Source of the DNA: Clostridiales bacterium
GTDB lineage: Bacteria > Bacillota > Clostridia > Saccharofermentanales > UBA5734
Direction: 5' to 3'
Length of the DNA: 12,809 bases
NCBI GenBank assembly: GCA_007135995.1
Contig: SLHU01000134.1
Coordinates: forward strand, 1 to 12,809
This document shows positions 1-7,424 of this stretch, piece by piece. Position numbers and translations under genes: made by a program. Positions within the stretch are counted from its first letter, which is position 1. The number at the start of each line of letters is the position of its first letter. The notes under the pieces were generated by a model that made no database searches, had not been told where the DNA came from, and worked only from the letters and a program-made list of their open reading frames with translations.

Positions 1-1
1 G

Positions 2-412
2 CCTAGTGTTTGGCGCATTCTGGAAACGCTGGATCATGAGAAAATGAATGTCATGGAGACGCTTGGCTGTGAGCGTATTTCTTATGTGGAAGCCTGTAAG
101 TACCGTAATACACTGGAGGATGAACGTGATCCAAAAGAAGTTTTCTTTTGGTACGCAGACATGCCCAATCCATTACAAGGGCCGAAGGTAGTCGATTCCC
201 GGTTTATTGCTGAGGATGTCCCTCAGGGATTAGTTCTGATGGAAACACTGGGTATGGAGTATAATGTAAAAACACCCGTTTGTACGGCTTTGATCGAGTT
301 GGCATCTGCGGCTTTAGGGCGCGACCTGAGGCTTGAAGGCAGGACGGTTGAACGATTAGGCCGCGACACCATTAAAAAAATTATAAAAGACAGCGCGGAA
401 GTAAAAAGCTAA
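2..412 (+). CDS. Opine/octopine dehydrogenase-family protein, C-terminal part (5' end outside window)
   Basis: The frame is open from the first bases to the TAA at 410-412, giving 136 residues with no start of its own; the ATG at 44 is internal. The segment matches the C-terminal helical domain of the NAD/NADP octopine/nopaline dehydrogenase family: a leucine-rich stretch with L-D-x-E-K, then R-F-I-A-E-D-V-P-Q-G-L-V, a T-P-V-C-T-A-L-I-E-L-A segment and a final G-R-D-L-R-x-x-G-R-T-x-E-R-L-G motif. Family members have an N-terminal Rossmann domain, which would lie upstream, and oxidise or form N-(carboxyalkyl) amino acids; many bacterial members have no proven substrate. The next gene starts about 100 nt downstream on the same strand. 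Family assignment rests on the C-terminal motifs alone; the reaction is not assigned. Confidence 0.75.
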   Translation, partial: PSVWRILETLDHEKMNVMETLGCERISYVEACKYRNTLEDERDPKEVFFWYADMPNPLQGPKVVDSRFIAEDVPQGLVLMETLGMEYNVKTPVCTALIELASAALGRDLRLEGRTVERLGRDTIKKIIKDSAEVKS

Positions 413-500
413 TCGAAACCAATGCGCATCAGGCTGTATGAAATTTCGATATTCCGCGGCTGTGCAAACAAACGAAACCATATCATCAGTTTAAGTGAAG

Positions 501-505
501 AGGAG
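501..505 (+). promoter_or_regulatory. Ribosome binding site deciding the start of the C-GCAxxG-C-C protein
   Basis: AGGAG lies 9 nt before the ATG at 515. No comparable site precedes the in-frame ATG at 422, so the shorter product is chosen. Confidence 0.7.
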
Positions 506-514
506 AAAAGTATC

Positions 515-964
515 ATGACTGGACATGCTGAACTGGCAAAAGATTTATTTAGCAAGGGATACAACTGTTCGCAGGCTGTCTTCGCAGCTTTTTGTGACGA
601 GACAGGGATGGACCGGGAAACGGCGCTGCGGCTGTCATCTTCTTTCGGCGGCGGTATGGGTAAGCTGCGCGAAGTGTGCGGCGCGGTCAGCGCGATGTTT
701 CTGATCGCAGGCCTGAAAACCGGCAATATCGATCCTGCCGATAAAAGTGCCAAAAAGCAGCATTATGAACGGATTCAGTCACTGGCAGCTCAGTTTGAGC
801 AACAGCATGAAACCATTATCTGCAGAAAACTGCTGGGCTTGCCGGAGGGAAAAGATAGTCCGGTGCCGACCGAGAGAGATGAAAAGTTTTATAAGGAGCG
901 GATCTGCATGAAGCTGGTTGAAGATGCCGCTGATATAATGGATGCCTTTCTGCAGAAAAACTAA
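515..964 (+). CDS. C-GCAxxG-C-C family redox protein
   Basis: A 149-residue protein of the C-GCAxxG-C-C family, putative redox-active or metal-binding proteins of anaerobes with unproven function. The cysteine layout is the evidence: Cys18 in G-Y-N-C-S-Q-A, Cys55 in the glycine-rich F-G-G-G-M-G...V-C-G-A-V segment, Cys103 in I-I-C-R-K-L-L-G, and Cys131 in E-R-I-C near the end. There is an extra Cys27. No signal peptide or membrane segment is seen, so it is cytosolic. The start at 515 is preferred because AGGAG at 501-505 lies 9 nt upstream; an in-frame ATG at 422 would add 31 residues that do not resemble the family. It sits between the opine dehydrogenase-like gene and the glycyl radical enzyme, so an electron-transfer role nearby is possible but inferred. 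The stop codon falls inside the first unit of a tandem repeat array. Confidence 0.85.
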   Translation: MTGHAELAKDLFSKGYNCSQAVFAAFCDETGMDRETALRLSSSFGGGMGKLREVCGAVSAMFLIAGLKTGNIDPADKSAKKQHYERIQSLAAQFEQQHETIICRKLLGLPEGKDSPVPTERDEKFYKERICMKLVEDAADIMDAFLQKN

Positions 965-1147
965 GATGACACCGCGCATATAGGAGAAATATCAAACGCT
1001 GAGTTGACGCAGCGCGCAGCAAAGAAATACAAAAAACCGAGCTGACAACGCGCATAGCAGTGAACACAAAACACTGAGCGGATGCCGCGCACGCGAATCA
1101 TAAAGGCTGCCGAGCTGACGCTGCGTTTAAAAATACAAAATAGTAAG
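963..1147. repeat. Degenerate tandem repeat, five units of 36-38 bp
   Basis: Five diverged units begin at 963, 1001, 1039, 1076 and 1112, so the spacing is 38, 38, 37 and 36 bp. Each opens with a form of GAGCTGAC (AAGATGAC, GAGTTGAC, GAGCTGAC, GAGCGGAT, GAGCTGAC), followed by a GC-rich core near CGCGCA and then an A-rich tail. The first unit overlaps the TAA of the upstream gene at 962-964. The array fills most of the spacer before the glycyl radical enzyme gene. The units are too diverged and too closely packed for a CRISPR array, as there are no spacers between conserved repeats. Function is unknown; it looks like old local tandem duplication. Confidence 0.75.
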
Positions 1148-1176
1148 CTAGCAGGCAAGCAGTTTGTGATTAACTT

Positions 1177-1185
1177 TGGTAGAAT
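1177..1185 (+). promoter_or_regulatory. Candidate extended -10 promoter before the glycyl radical enzyme gene
   Basis: TGGTAGAAT gives an extended -10 (TGn followed by TAGAAT, five of six matches to TATAAT). Transcription would begin near 1192, leaving a leader of roughly 20 nt. No convincing -35 hexamer is found at the normal distance, which extended -10 promoters can tolerate. It falls just after the tandem repeat array. Read by eye only. Confidence 0.35.
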
Positions 1186-1212
1186 AATAACAAGGGATTT
1201 GCAGGGAAAGAT

Positions 1213-3552
1213 GTGCGGGGTATGATAATGACAAACAGCTGCGATTATATTGACCTGGTATCACCTAGAATTGCCCGCCTGAAAGATGATCTGATGCAGA
1301 CATCTTCTGAGCTTTGTTTTGAGCGGGCTGAAATTCTGACTGCTGCTTATCAAAAATATGAATCGGAACACCCGGTTTTAAGACGCGCCAAAGCACTGCA
1401 TGATGTTTTTTGTCAGCTGCCGATTTTTATCCGCGAAGGTGAGCTGATTGCAGGCCAGCGTGCTTCTAAACTTGCGGGACGGTCCGTGTATCCTGAGTAT
1501 AATTTAAGTCATCTTGATCCGCAGCTGATACCTGCAGAAATCAGGCAATACTGGCAGGGGAAAACCATATCAGACCTGACACATGCACGTTATCCGGAAA
1601 CACTGTTGAAAGCAGAAAAAGAACTGGCCTGCGGCTATGTGACAGGCGCTTCAAGCGGCTATGGGCATGTGATCGTTGATTATGAGAAGGTCATCAATAA
1701 AGGCCTTGTCTCTATCTGTGATGAGGCCAGGCATCATCTTCAAACATTAGATGACGGCGCTGCTGACGACGCGGCCGACAATCTGGAACAGAAAATGTTC
1801 CTTGAGTCGGTCTGTATCACGCTGGAAGGCGTGATGAAGTGGGCAAGGCGATACGCAAAGCTCGCGGATCATCTGGCAGATGTAGCAGCAGATGGAGACA
1901 GGCAAAAAGAACTGCGGCTGATCGCCAGGCATTGCCGCCAGGTTCCGGCCGGTCCGGCCAGAACCTTCCATGAGGCACTGCAAAGTTTCTGGTTTATTCA
2001 CATCGCCTTGCATATTGAGCAGTTCGGATGGTCCATTTCAGCCGGCCGGCTGGACCAGTATCTGTTCCCGTTTTACAGCAGCGCATTAGAAACGGGCGAT
2101 CTGAGTGAACCTGAGCTGTTTGAACTGCTGCAGAATCTGTGGATTAAATTCATGGAAAACACAGATACGGGCGCTGGTCATACTGTATTTCAAAATCTGA
2201 CCCTTGGCGGACAAGATGAGAATGGCAATGACATGAGCAATCGTTTGTCATTCTTGTGCCTTGATGTCATGAAATCTCTTAAGGTCAATCAGCCGGCGCT
2301 TTCTGTCCGCTGGCACCCAAAGATAGACCCTGCATTCTGGACCGCTGTTCATCAGGCGATTGCCCGGGGCATGGGCATGCCGGCGATCTTTAATGACAAT
2401 GTCATCATAGCGGCGCTGGAAGCAAGGGGTGTCAGCCGTGAACACGCGTATCAATATGGCATTGTCGGCTGCGTTGAGCCCTGTATTCCCGGATCTCAAT
2501 ATGGCGTGACGGCAGGCGGTCACCTTAACTGCGCCAAAGCATTGGAGCTGGCACTCAATAACGGCCAGTCGATGCTGACAAAACAGGCAATCGGGGTCAG
2601 AACCGGGTCAGTGTCGTCTTTTAATACATTTGAGGATCTGTGGCAGGCGTACCAGAAACAGGTGGCCTATCTGCTGGATCTTAATCTGATTGAAACAGAC
2701 ATCAACGGTCAGATTCAAAAAGCTTTCGGACAGTGTCCGCTGATGTCCTCGCTGCTGAACGACTGCCTGGCGCAGAAAAAAGAGATGAATCAGGGTGGTG
2801 CCCGGTATAATTTATCCGGGCTTTCAGTTTTCGGTTCAAGTGATACCTGTGACAGTTTTATGTCGATTCGCAAATGGGTGTTTGACCATGCATTGTTGGA
2901 TCTTGAATCATTACGGCAGCTGCTGATATCAGACTTTGAAGATCATCCATCTTTCAGGCTGCTGTTTGCCAATAAAACACCCCGTTACGGCAATGATGTT
3001 CCCGAAGCGGATGATATGATAAACCGGGTCAACGCTGTGCATGCTGATTATCTGTCCGGCAAATATGATTTCAGAGGCGGGCAGTATACATGCGGTGTCT
3101 GGCCTGTGAATGGCCATGTTGATTCCGGAACCTGGACCGCTGCTTTGCCTGACGGCAGGCAAAGCGGACAGCCATTAGCTGATGGCGTAGGGCCATGTCA
3201 GGGTGCCGACAGGCAAGGACCGACAGCACTGTTAAGATCGGTTTCCAAACTGAATAATCTCAGGCACTGGCCGGCAGGGAATACCTGCAACATTAAATTT
3301 TCTGCAGCGTATATGAAACAATCAGCTGATATTGAGCGCCTGAGAGATTTAGTTACCACCTTCATGATCCTGGGCGGCCAGGAACTGCAGATTAATGTGC
3401 TTGATCAGAAAACACTGTTGGACGCCATGGAATTTCCTGAAAAGCATGCTGATCTCATTGTACGTGTCGCTGGTTACAGCGCCTACTTTACCAGACTGTC
3501 CAGGCAGGTGCAGCAGGAGATTGTCTCAAGAACTGTGCAGTGTGTTTCGTGA
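1213..3552 (+). CDS. Glycyl radical enzyme (PFL/glycerol dehydratase-like), substrate unassigned
   Basis: A 779-residue glycyl radical enzyme of normal family length. The N-terminal part has the S-P-R-I-A-R-L-K start of the domain and a P-I-F-I-R-E-G-E-L-I-A-G segment. The middle carries S-I-S-A-G-R-L-D-Q-Y and M-P-A-I-F-N-D-N. The active-site loop is G-C-V-E-P-C with the thiyl-radical Cys420, Glu422 and a second cysteine, Cys424. The C-terminal R-V-A-G-Y-S-A-Y-F loop holds the radical-bearing Gly754. Cys-x-Glu points to the dehydratase/lyase side of the family (glycerol dehydratase, choline lyase, hydroxyproline dehydratase) rather than pyruvate formate-lyase, which uses Cys-Cys. The diol dehydratase Asp expected about 14 residues after the cysteine is Ala here, with Thr at +13, so glycerol or propanediol dehydration is not well supported. 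No radical-SAM activase is in the window. The start is uncertain: GTG at 1213 has AGGGA nearby; ATG at 1222 and 1228 are alternatives. Confidence 0.93.
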   Translation: MRGMIMTNSCDYIDLVSPRIARLKDDLMQTSSELCFERAEILTAAYQKYESEHPVLRRAKALHDVFCQLPIFIREGELIAGQRASKLAGRSVYPEYNLSHLDPQLIPAEIRQYWQGKTISDLTHARYPETLLKAEKELACGYVTGASSGYGHVIVDYEKVINKGLVSICDEARHHLQTLDDGAADDAADNLEQKMFLESVCITLEGVMKWARRYAKLADHLADVAADGDRQKELRLIARHCRQVPAGPARTFHEALQSFWFIHIALHIEQFGWSISAGRLDQYLFPFYSSALETGDLSEPELFELLQNLWIKFMENTDTGAGHTVFQNLTLGGQDENGNDMSNRLSFLCLDVMKSLKVNQPALSVRWHPKIDPAFWTAVHQAIARGMGMPAIFNDNVIIAALEARGVSREHAYQYGIVGCVEPCIPGSQYGVTAGGHLNCAKALELALNNGQSMLTKQAIGVRTGSVSSFNTFEDLWQAYQKQVAYLLDLNLIETDINGQIQKAFGQCPLMSSLLNDCLAQKKEMNQGGARYNLSGLSVFGSSDTCDSFMSIRKWVFDHALLDLESLRQLLISDFEDHPSFRLLFANKTPRYGNDVPEADDMINRVNAVHADYLSGKYDFRGGQYTCGVWPVNGHVDSGTWTAALPDGRQSGQPLADGVGPCQGADRQGPTALLRSVSKLNNLRHWPAGNTCNIKFSAAYMKQSADIERLRDLVTTFMILGGQELQINVLDQKTLLDAMEFPEKHADLIVRVAGYSAYFTRLSRQVQQEIVSRTVQCVS

Positions 3553-3557
3553 TAGGC

Positions 3558-3600
3558 TGTAAACGCTGTCGCCGGTTATAAGCAGAACTGCAGCGTTGAC
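3558..3600. promoter_or_regulatory. Inverted repeat after the glycyl radical enzyme gene, containing a cre-like sequence
   Basis: Arms at 3559-3568 (GTAAACGCTG) and 3591-3600 (CAGCGTTGAC) pair at nine of ten positions around a 22-nt loop, just after the stop at 3550-3552. There is no downstream T-run, so a classical intrinsic terminator is unlikely. The left arm, read from 3558 as TGTAAACGCTGTCG, resembles the CcpA cre consensus (TGWAARCGYTWNCW) with two mismatches. It lies about 155 nt before the next start codon. It could be a weak hairpin or a catabolite-control site. Confidence 0.3.
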
Positions 3601-3726
3601 AGATGACAGGCAAAAGTAATTATTTGATGCCAGGCATGTATTGATTTGAAACATAGACGATCGTGAAAAGTAAGGGTGATCAAGTAAAACGATTATGACA
3701 AAAGACACGACAAAGGGGGAACGTTT

Positions 3727-4746
3727 ATGAAAGCAGTCAGGTTTTTGGGCAAAGGAATCAGTGATGTCGCACCCGTACCGGATCCGGCAGCCGATCCGGA
3801 AAAAGTCTTGCTGAGAATATGGGCCAGCGCCTTGTGCGGCAGTGAGAATGGCACTTACTTCGCAGAAGCTGCTCAGTCGCCAGAAGGCCTGGATTATAAG
3901 GTGCCCGGTCATGAGATGGCCGGCGAAGTGATGGATCCGGGCCCGTCAGATCATTTAAGAAAAGGCGACAGAGTCGTTGTCCAGATTATGGATGGCTGTG
4001 GGGAGTGCTTTTACTGCCGAAACAGCGCAGACCGGTTCTGCGAAAACTTGAATTATGAAGGCGGTACACACGCACAATTTATTGCCCTGCCTGAAAAGTG
4101 CGTGATTAAAGCACCGGATGACATTTCCTACGACACTTTGGTTTTACTGGGAGGCGACACCATCGGCGTTGCCTACCGGGCAACACAAAAACTGTCGCTT
4201 CGCCCGGGCCAGGTCGTTTATGTCTCCGGCGCCGGCCCCATTGGCTTGGGGATGATCACGATGCTCAAGCATTATGGCTGCTTTGTGGTGGTCAGTGAAC
4301 CGCATGCTTACAGAAAAACATTCGCCGGGACCACCGCGGGTGCTGATTTAATTTTAGACCCGAACGCGGATGATATCAAACAGCGGCTGCGTGACTTGAC
4401 AGATGGCGTTGGTCCTGAAATCACCATTGAATGTTCGGGTCATCCTGGTGCACAGATGCAGGCTTTGGACTATACCCGCTGCCAGGGGACCGTCTTATTT
4501 GCCGGTGAGAATTATAAAGAATTGAAGATCATTCCCAGCGCTCATGTTATTCATAAAGAGTTGACAATCAAGGGCGCTTTTTATTTTACTGCAGCCGACT
4601 TTTATGAAATTGTTAAGCTGTACCGCAGCGGTCTGAAGGTTGACCACCTTGTTAGTCACCGGGTTGACCTGAAGGACGCGCCTGACGCGATTGATCAGTT
4701 CTCAAAAGGTCTGACCGGCAAGGTGATTATCCACCCGCAAAGCTAA
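3727..4746 (+). CDS. Zinc-dependent medium-chain alcohol/polyol dehydrogenase
   Basis: A 339-residue cytosolic MDR dehydrogenase that oxidises a secondary alcohol, polyol or sugar alcohol (or runs the reverse reduction) with a nicotinamide cofactor. Catalytic zinc ligands are Cys37 in A-L-C-G-S-E and His62/Glu63 in G-H-E-M-A-G-E. The structural zinc lobe has Cys91, Cys94, Cys97 and Cys105. The Rossmann glycine motif G-A-G-P-I-G is at 168-173, and Glu191 at the end of the second strand favours NAD over NADP. Length and motifs fit the sorbitol/threonine/galactitol-phosphate dehydrogenase group; the substrate cannot be fixed. The ATG at 3727 follows a strong AAGGGGGA site ending 6 nt before it. 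Its position between a glycyl radical enzyme and a sugar isomerase-like protein suggests it feeds or drains a polyol or ketose intermediate. Confidence 0.9.
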   Translation: MKAVRFLGKGISDVAPVPDPAADPEKVLLRIWASALCGSENGTYFAEAAQSPEGLDYKVPGHEMAGEVMDPGPSDHLRKGDRVVVQIMDGCGECFYCRNSADRFCENLNYEGGTHAQFIALPEKCVIKAPDDISYDTLVLLGGDTIGVAYRATQKLSLRPGQVVYVSGAGPIGLGMITMLKHYGCFVVVSEPHAYRKTFAGTTAGADLILDPNADDIKQRLRDLTDGVGPEITIECSGHPGAQMQALDYTRCQGTVLFAGENYKELKIIPSAHVIHKELTIKGAFYFTAADFYEIVKLYRSGLKVDHLVSHRVDLKDAPDAIDQFSKGLTGKVIIHPQS

Positions 4747-4989
4747 ACAGTTTTAAAAAGACACCGCGGCGCTCAGTCACGTTTTGCCTTTCCGGTGTCA
4801 GCTGTTTGCATCCCGGAGTCTCGATCTTTCAGGCATGGGTGGCTTGTCAGAGGAAGTCGTATTGAAAAAGACAGCCTGCAGAAAGGAACATCAAAAGAAA
4901 AGACAACAACGAGAAAGAAACAACCTGCTTAAATCAAGTAATCCACAGACAAAAGATAACTCACAGTAAAAGGAAGGATAGGAATTGAT

Positions 4990-5838
4990 ATGCGTATAGG
5001 AGGCCCCGTTTTTGTTCGGTCTGAAGATCCTGAAGAGCTGGTTCGGGCACATCATAAAAAAGGATATCGCGCCGGGTTATGTCCGGACTTTCTCAAACTG
5101 GAAGACACCCGTCAAATAGCGGCCGTCAGGGAGACTTTTGCTGCCGGTGATATTGTCATCGCTGAAGTAGGTGCCTGGTGTAACCCGCTGACGCTTCATG
5201 CAGATGAAGCCAGAAAAAACATTGATTATGTTGCAGGGAGGCTGGCTCTGGCTGATGAAGTGGATGCCAAATGTTGTGTTAATATTGTCGGTACCTGGTC
5301 AGAAGCAAACTGGTACGGGCCAGATGCGAAAAACTACAGTGCTGATTTTTTTGACCACGCGGTTGATGTATCACGACAGATTATTGACCAGGTTAACCCC
5401 AAGCGAACACAAATGACTTTTGAACTGATGCCGTACAGCTTTCTGGACTCAGCCAGTGAGTACATGCGTTTCCTAAAAGCGCTGGACAGGCCGGCTGCCG
5501 GGGTTCATTTTGATCCGGTGAACTGCATCAGCTCGGCTCGCCTGTACTACAACAGTACCGCCTTTTTTAAGGACTGCTTCGCGATCTTTGGCGACGACAT
5601 TGCCTCAATTCATCTGAAAGATATAAAGATCAGATCCGAGCCTTTCAGCGTTATGTTTGACGAGGTTCCCATCGGCACCGGTCAGATTGATTATGTTGCC
5701 CTGATGAACATGCTCGCCAAGCTGCCTGAAGACACGCCCGTGCTGTTGGAGCACCTGCCGGATGAGGCAGCGTATGACAAGGCGGCCGGTGTTGTCCGGG
5801 CCAGTGCCGAAAAAGCCGGTGTTTCGCTGTCACTTTGA
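4990..5838 (+). CDS. Xylose isomerase-like TIM-barrel protein (sugar phosphate isomerase/epimerase family)
   Basis: A 282-residue protein of the AP-endonuclease-2/xylose isomerase-like TIM-barrel family. Likely divalent-metal ligands are Glu145 (F-E-L-M-P-Y), Asp175 (H-F-D-P-V-N), His208 (S-I-H-L-K-D) and Glu254 (L-L-E-H-L-P), in the order and spacing typical of epimerases and isomerases of this fold. The G-T-G-Q-I-D-Y motif at 229-235 is also usual. The family includes ketose 3-epimerases, inosose dehydratases and hydroxypyruvate isomerases; the exact reaction is not assigned. ATG at 4990 has AGGA 6 nt upstream. It stands between the zinc dehydrogenase and the GH4 glycosidase, in keeping with a sugar-conversion step. 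The 243-nt spacer before it becomes strongly A/purine-rich over its last 120 nt. Confidence 0.87.
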   Translation: MRIGGPVFVRSEDPEELVRAHHKKGYRAGLCPDFLKLEDTRQIAAVRETFAAGDIVIAEVGAWCNPLTLHADEARKNIDYVAGRLALADEVDAKCCVNIVGTWSEANWYGPDAKNYSADFFDHAVDVSRQIIDQVNPKRTQMTFELMPYSFLDSASEYMRFLKALDRPAAGVHFDPVNCISSARLYYNSTAFFKDCFAIFGDDIASIHLKDIKIRSEPFSVMFDEVPIGTGQIDYVALMNMLAKLPEDTPVLLEHLPDEAAYDKAAGVVRASAEKAGVSLSL

Positions 5839-5959
5839 TTGTATTTGATCGTAATCGGTGCCCGCACAGAAATCATAAGTGATGCCTGCGCACAACCAGA
5901 CGTCTCAAAATGAGATTTTGAAGAAGACTGAAAAGTCAGATATGCCTTAAGAAAGGTAC

Positions 5960-5966
5960 AGGAGGT
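5960..5966 (+). promoter_or_regulatory. Consensus ribosome binding site of the GH4 gene
   Basis: AGGAGGT, a full match to the anti-Shine-Dalgarno consensus, lies 4 nt before the ATG at 5971. It fixes the start and predicts strong translation. Confidence 0.8.
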
Positions 5967-5970
5967 TAAG

Positions 5971-7386
5971 ATGTCTAAGATTGCTTTAATTGGAGCTGGA
6001 AGCCTTATTTTTTGCAAAACACTGCTCAACGACATGTTCGCGACGCCGGCTCTCAGCGGCTCAACGTATGCGCTGATGGGGCCGACCCTATGGAAACTGG
6101 AAAAAATGAAAACATATGCCGATAATATTATCCAGAAAAATGATCTGGACGCACAGGTGTATTGTACAACCGACCGCAGAGACGCGCTCAAAGACGCGGA
6201 TTACGTGATCCTCATGTTCCAGATTGGCGGTCTGGAAGCCTATACGTTTGACTATGAGATTCCGATGAAATACGGGGTTGACCAGTGCATTGGTGATTCC
6301 ATGGGCCCCGGCGGTATCTTTCGCTGCCTTCGCTCAGCGCCGGTTCTGATGGGTATTGGCGATGACATGAAAGAACTGTGTCCGGATGCCTATCTGCTTA
6401 ATTATGTTAATCCGATGGGAGCGGTCTGTACGACTTTAGGCCGGGCAACGGATGTTAAATTTGTCGGTCTTTGTCATGGGGTTCAGACCACGCTGGATTT
6501 GATCGCGGGATATACGGATTGTGAAAAAGATGAGATTGACTATCTGTGTGCCGGCATCAATCACATGGCCTGGTTTTTAAAACTGGAAAAAGACGGTAAT
6601 GATCTTTATCCGCTGCTGAAAGCAAACATGGAAAAACCGGCGTACTACAAAAATGAGAAAGTCCGCGGTGAAGTGATGCGCCATGCCGGCTACTTCATGA
6701 CTGAATCCACCGGTCATTTGTCGGAGTATCTGCCCTGGTTTCGCAAAAACCAGAAAGAACTGGATCTATACTGCGATGAACCGGCCTTTGGCGGTGAAAG
6801 CGGTGCCTACCTGAACTTTAGTCAAATGGTTGCCGAAAAGTTTAAAAACACTGATGTCCTGTCGATTGAGACAGGTGATCTGGAACCACGTTCTAAAGAA
6901 TATTGCTCGTATATTCTGGAGGCACTGGAGACCGGCGTTCCCTTCAGGCTCAATGGCAATGTGATCAATCAGGGCATGATCACGAACCTGCCTGATGGCG
7001 TATGTGTGGAAGTACCGATGTATGTTGACCGCGAAGGCCTGCATCCCATGATCGTCGGCGAGCTGCCGATGCACCTGGCCGCGATGAACCAGACAAACCT
7101 GACCGTTCAGTCGCTGGCAGCGCAGGCCGCGATTACCGGTGACCCGAACCTTGCATTCTGGGCCTGCGCGCTCGATCCTCTGACCGGTGCTGTTTTGTCG
7201 CTTAAAGAAATCCGCGATATGGTGATTGAACTGTTTGAAGCCGAAGCTCCCTGGCTGCCGCAGTTTGAAGGCAAGACACTGGATAAGATCGACATAATCG
7301 ATATTCCTGAAGACACCGTACCGGCACCGGTACCGGTCGACCCGGCCCTGGCCATTAACAGCCGTTTTGGGAAACTGGCGGAGTAA
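5971..7386 (+). CDS. GH4-family glycosidase (MelA/LplD-like alpha-galactosidase, -glucosidase or -galacturonidase)
   Basis: A 471-residue family 4 glycoside hydrolase. These cytosolic enzymes cleave glycosides by a redox-elimination mechanism that needs NAD and a divalent metal. Visible motifs are the N-terminal Rossmann G-A-G-S at 8-11, the substrate loop I-G-D-S-M-G-P-G-G at 107-115, N-Y-V-N-P-M-G at 144-150, and the metal ligands Cys168 in G-L-C-H-G-V-Q and His198 in G-I-N-H-M-A-W. The combination of G-D-(S/T)-(M/L)-G-P-G-G and C-H-x-V-Q is closest to the MelA alpha-galactosidase and LplD galacturonidase branch and unlike 6-phospho-alpha-glucosidases. The C-terminus is rich in Pro and Val (D-T-V-P-A-P-V-P-V). 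The sugar and linkage cannot be assigned. As the last gene of the plus-strand block it probably releases the sugar processed by its neighbours. It converges on the permease gene with 29 nt between stops. Confidence 0.92.
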   Translation: MSKIALIGAGSLIFCKTLLNDMFATPALSGSTYALMGPTLWKLEKMKTYADNIIQKNDLDAQVYCTTDRRDALKDADYVILMFQIGGLEAYTFDYEIPMKYGVDQCIGDSMGPGGIFRCLRSAPVLMGIGDDMKELCPDAYLLNYVNPMGAVCTTLGRATDVKFVGLCHGVQTTLDLIAGYTDCEKDEIDYLCAGINHMAWFLKLEKDGNDLYPLLKANMEKPAYYKNEKVRGEVMRHAGYFMTESTGHLSEYLPWFRKNQKELDLYCDEPAFGGESGAYLNFSQMVAEKFKNTDVLSIETGDLEPRSKEYCSYILEALETGVPFRLNGNVINQGMITNLPDGVCVEVPMYVDREGLHPMIVGELPMHLAAMNQTNLTVQSLAAQAAITGDPNLAFWACALDPLTGAVLSLKEIRDMVIELFEAEAPWLPQFEGKTLDKIDIIDIPEDTVPAPVPVDPALAINSRFGKLAE

Positions 7387-7424
7387 CGCGCTGTATCATC
7401 TGGCAGAATAACACGCTACATCAT
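7384..7424. repeat. 25-bp-period imperfect duplication across two convergent gene ends
   Basis: TAACGCGCTGTATCAT at 7384-7399 and TAACACGCTACATCAT at 7409-7424 match at 13 of 16 positions with a period of 25 bp. The first copy contains the TAA stop of the GH4 gene. The second contains the TAG stop (minus strand, 7416-7418) of the permease gene. No terminator hairpin with a T-run is seen between the two stops. Confidence 0.55.

Noticed and set aside
422..514. A longer N-terminus for the C-GCAxxG-C-C protein from the ATG at 422
   Set aside because: There is no ribosome site before it, the extra 31 residues do not look like the family, and AGGAG at 501-505 points to the start at 515.
963..1147. 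A CRISPR array
   Set aside because: The units themselves diverge along their whole length, there are no unique spacers between constant repeats, and no cas genes are present.
4760..4799. An intrinsic terminator formed by GACACCG and CGGTGTC after the zinc dehydrogenase gene
   Set aside because: The arms are only 7 bp around a 26-nt loop, and no T-run follows.
4784..4969. A 61-codon plus-strand open frame in the spacer before the TIM-barrel gene
   Set aside because: Its product is very rich in Lys, Arg, Gln and Asn because the DNA is A/purine-rich. No ribosome site precedes it and it matches no family I know.
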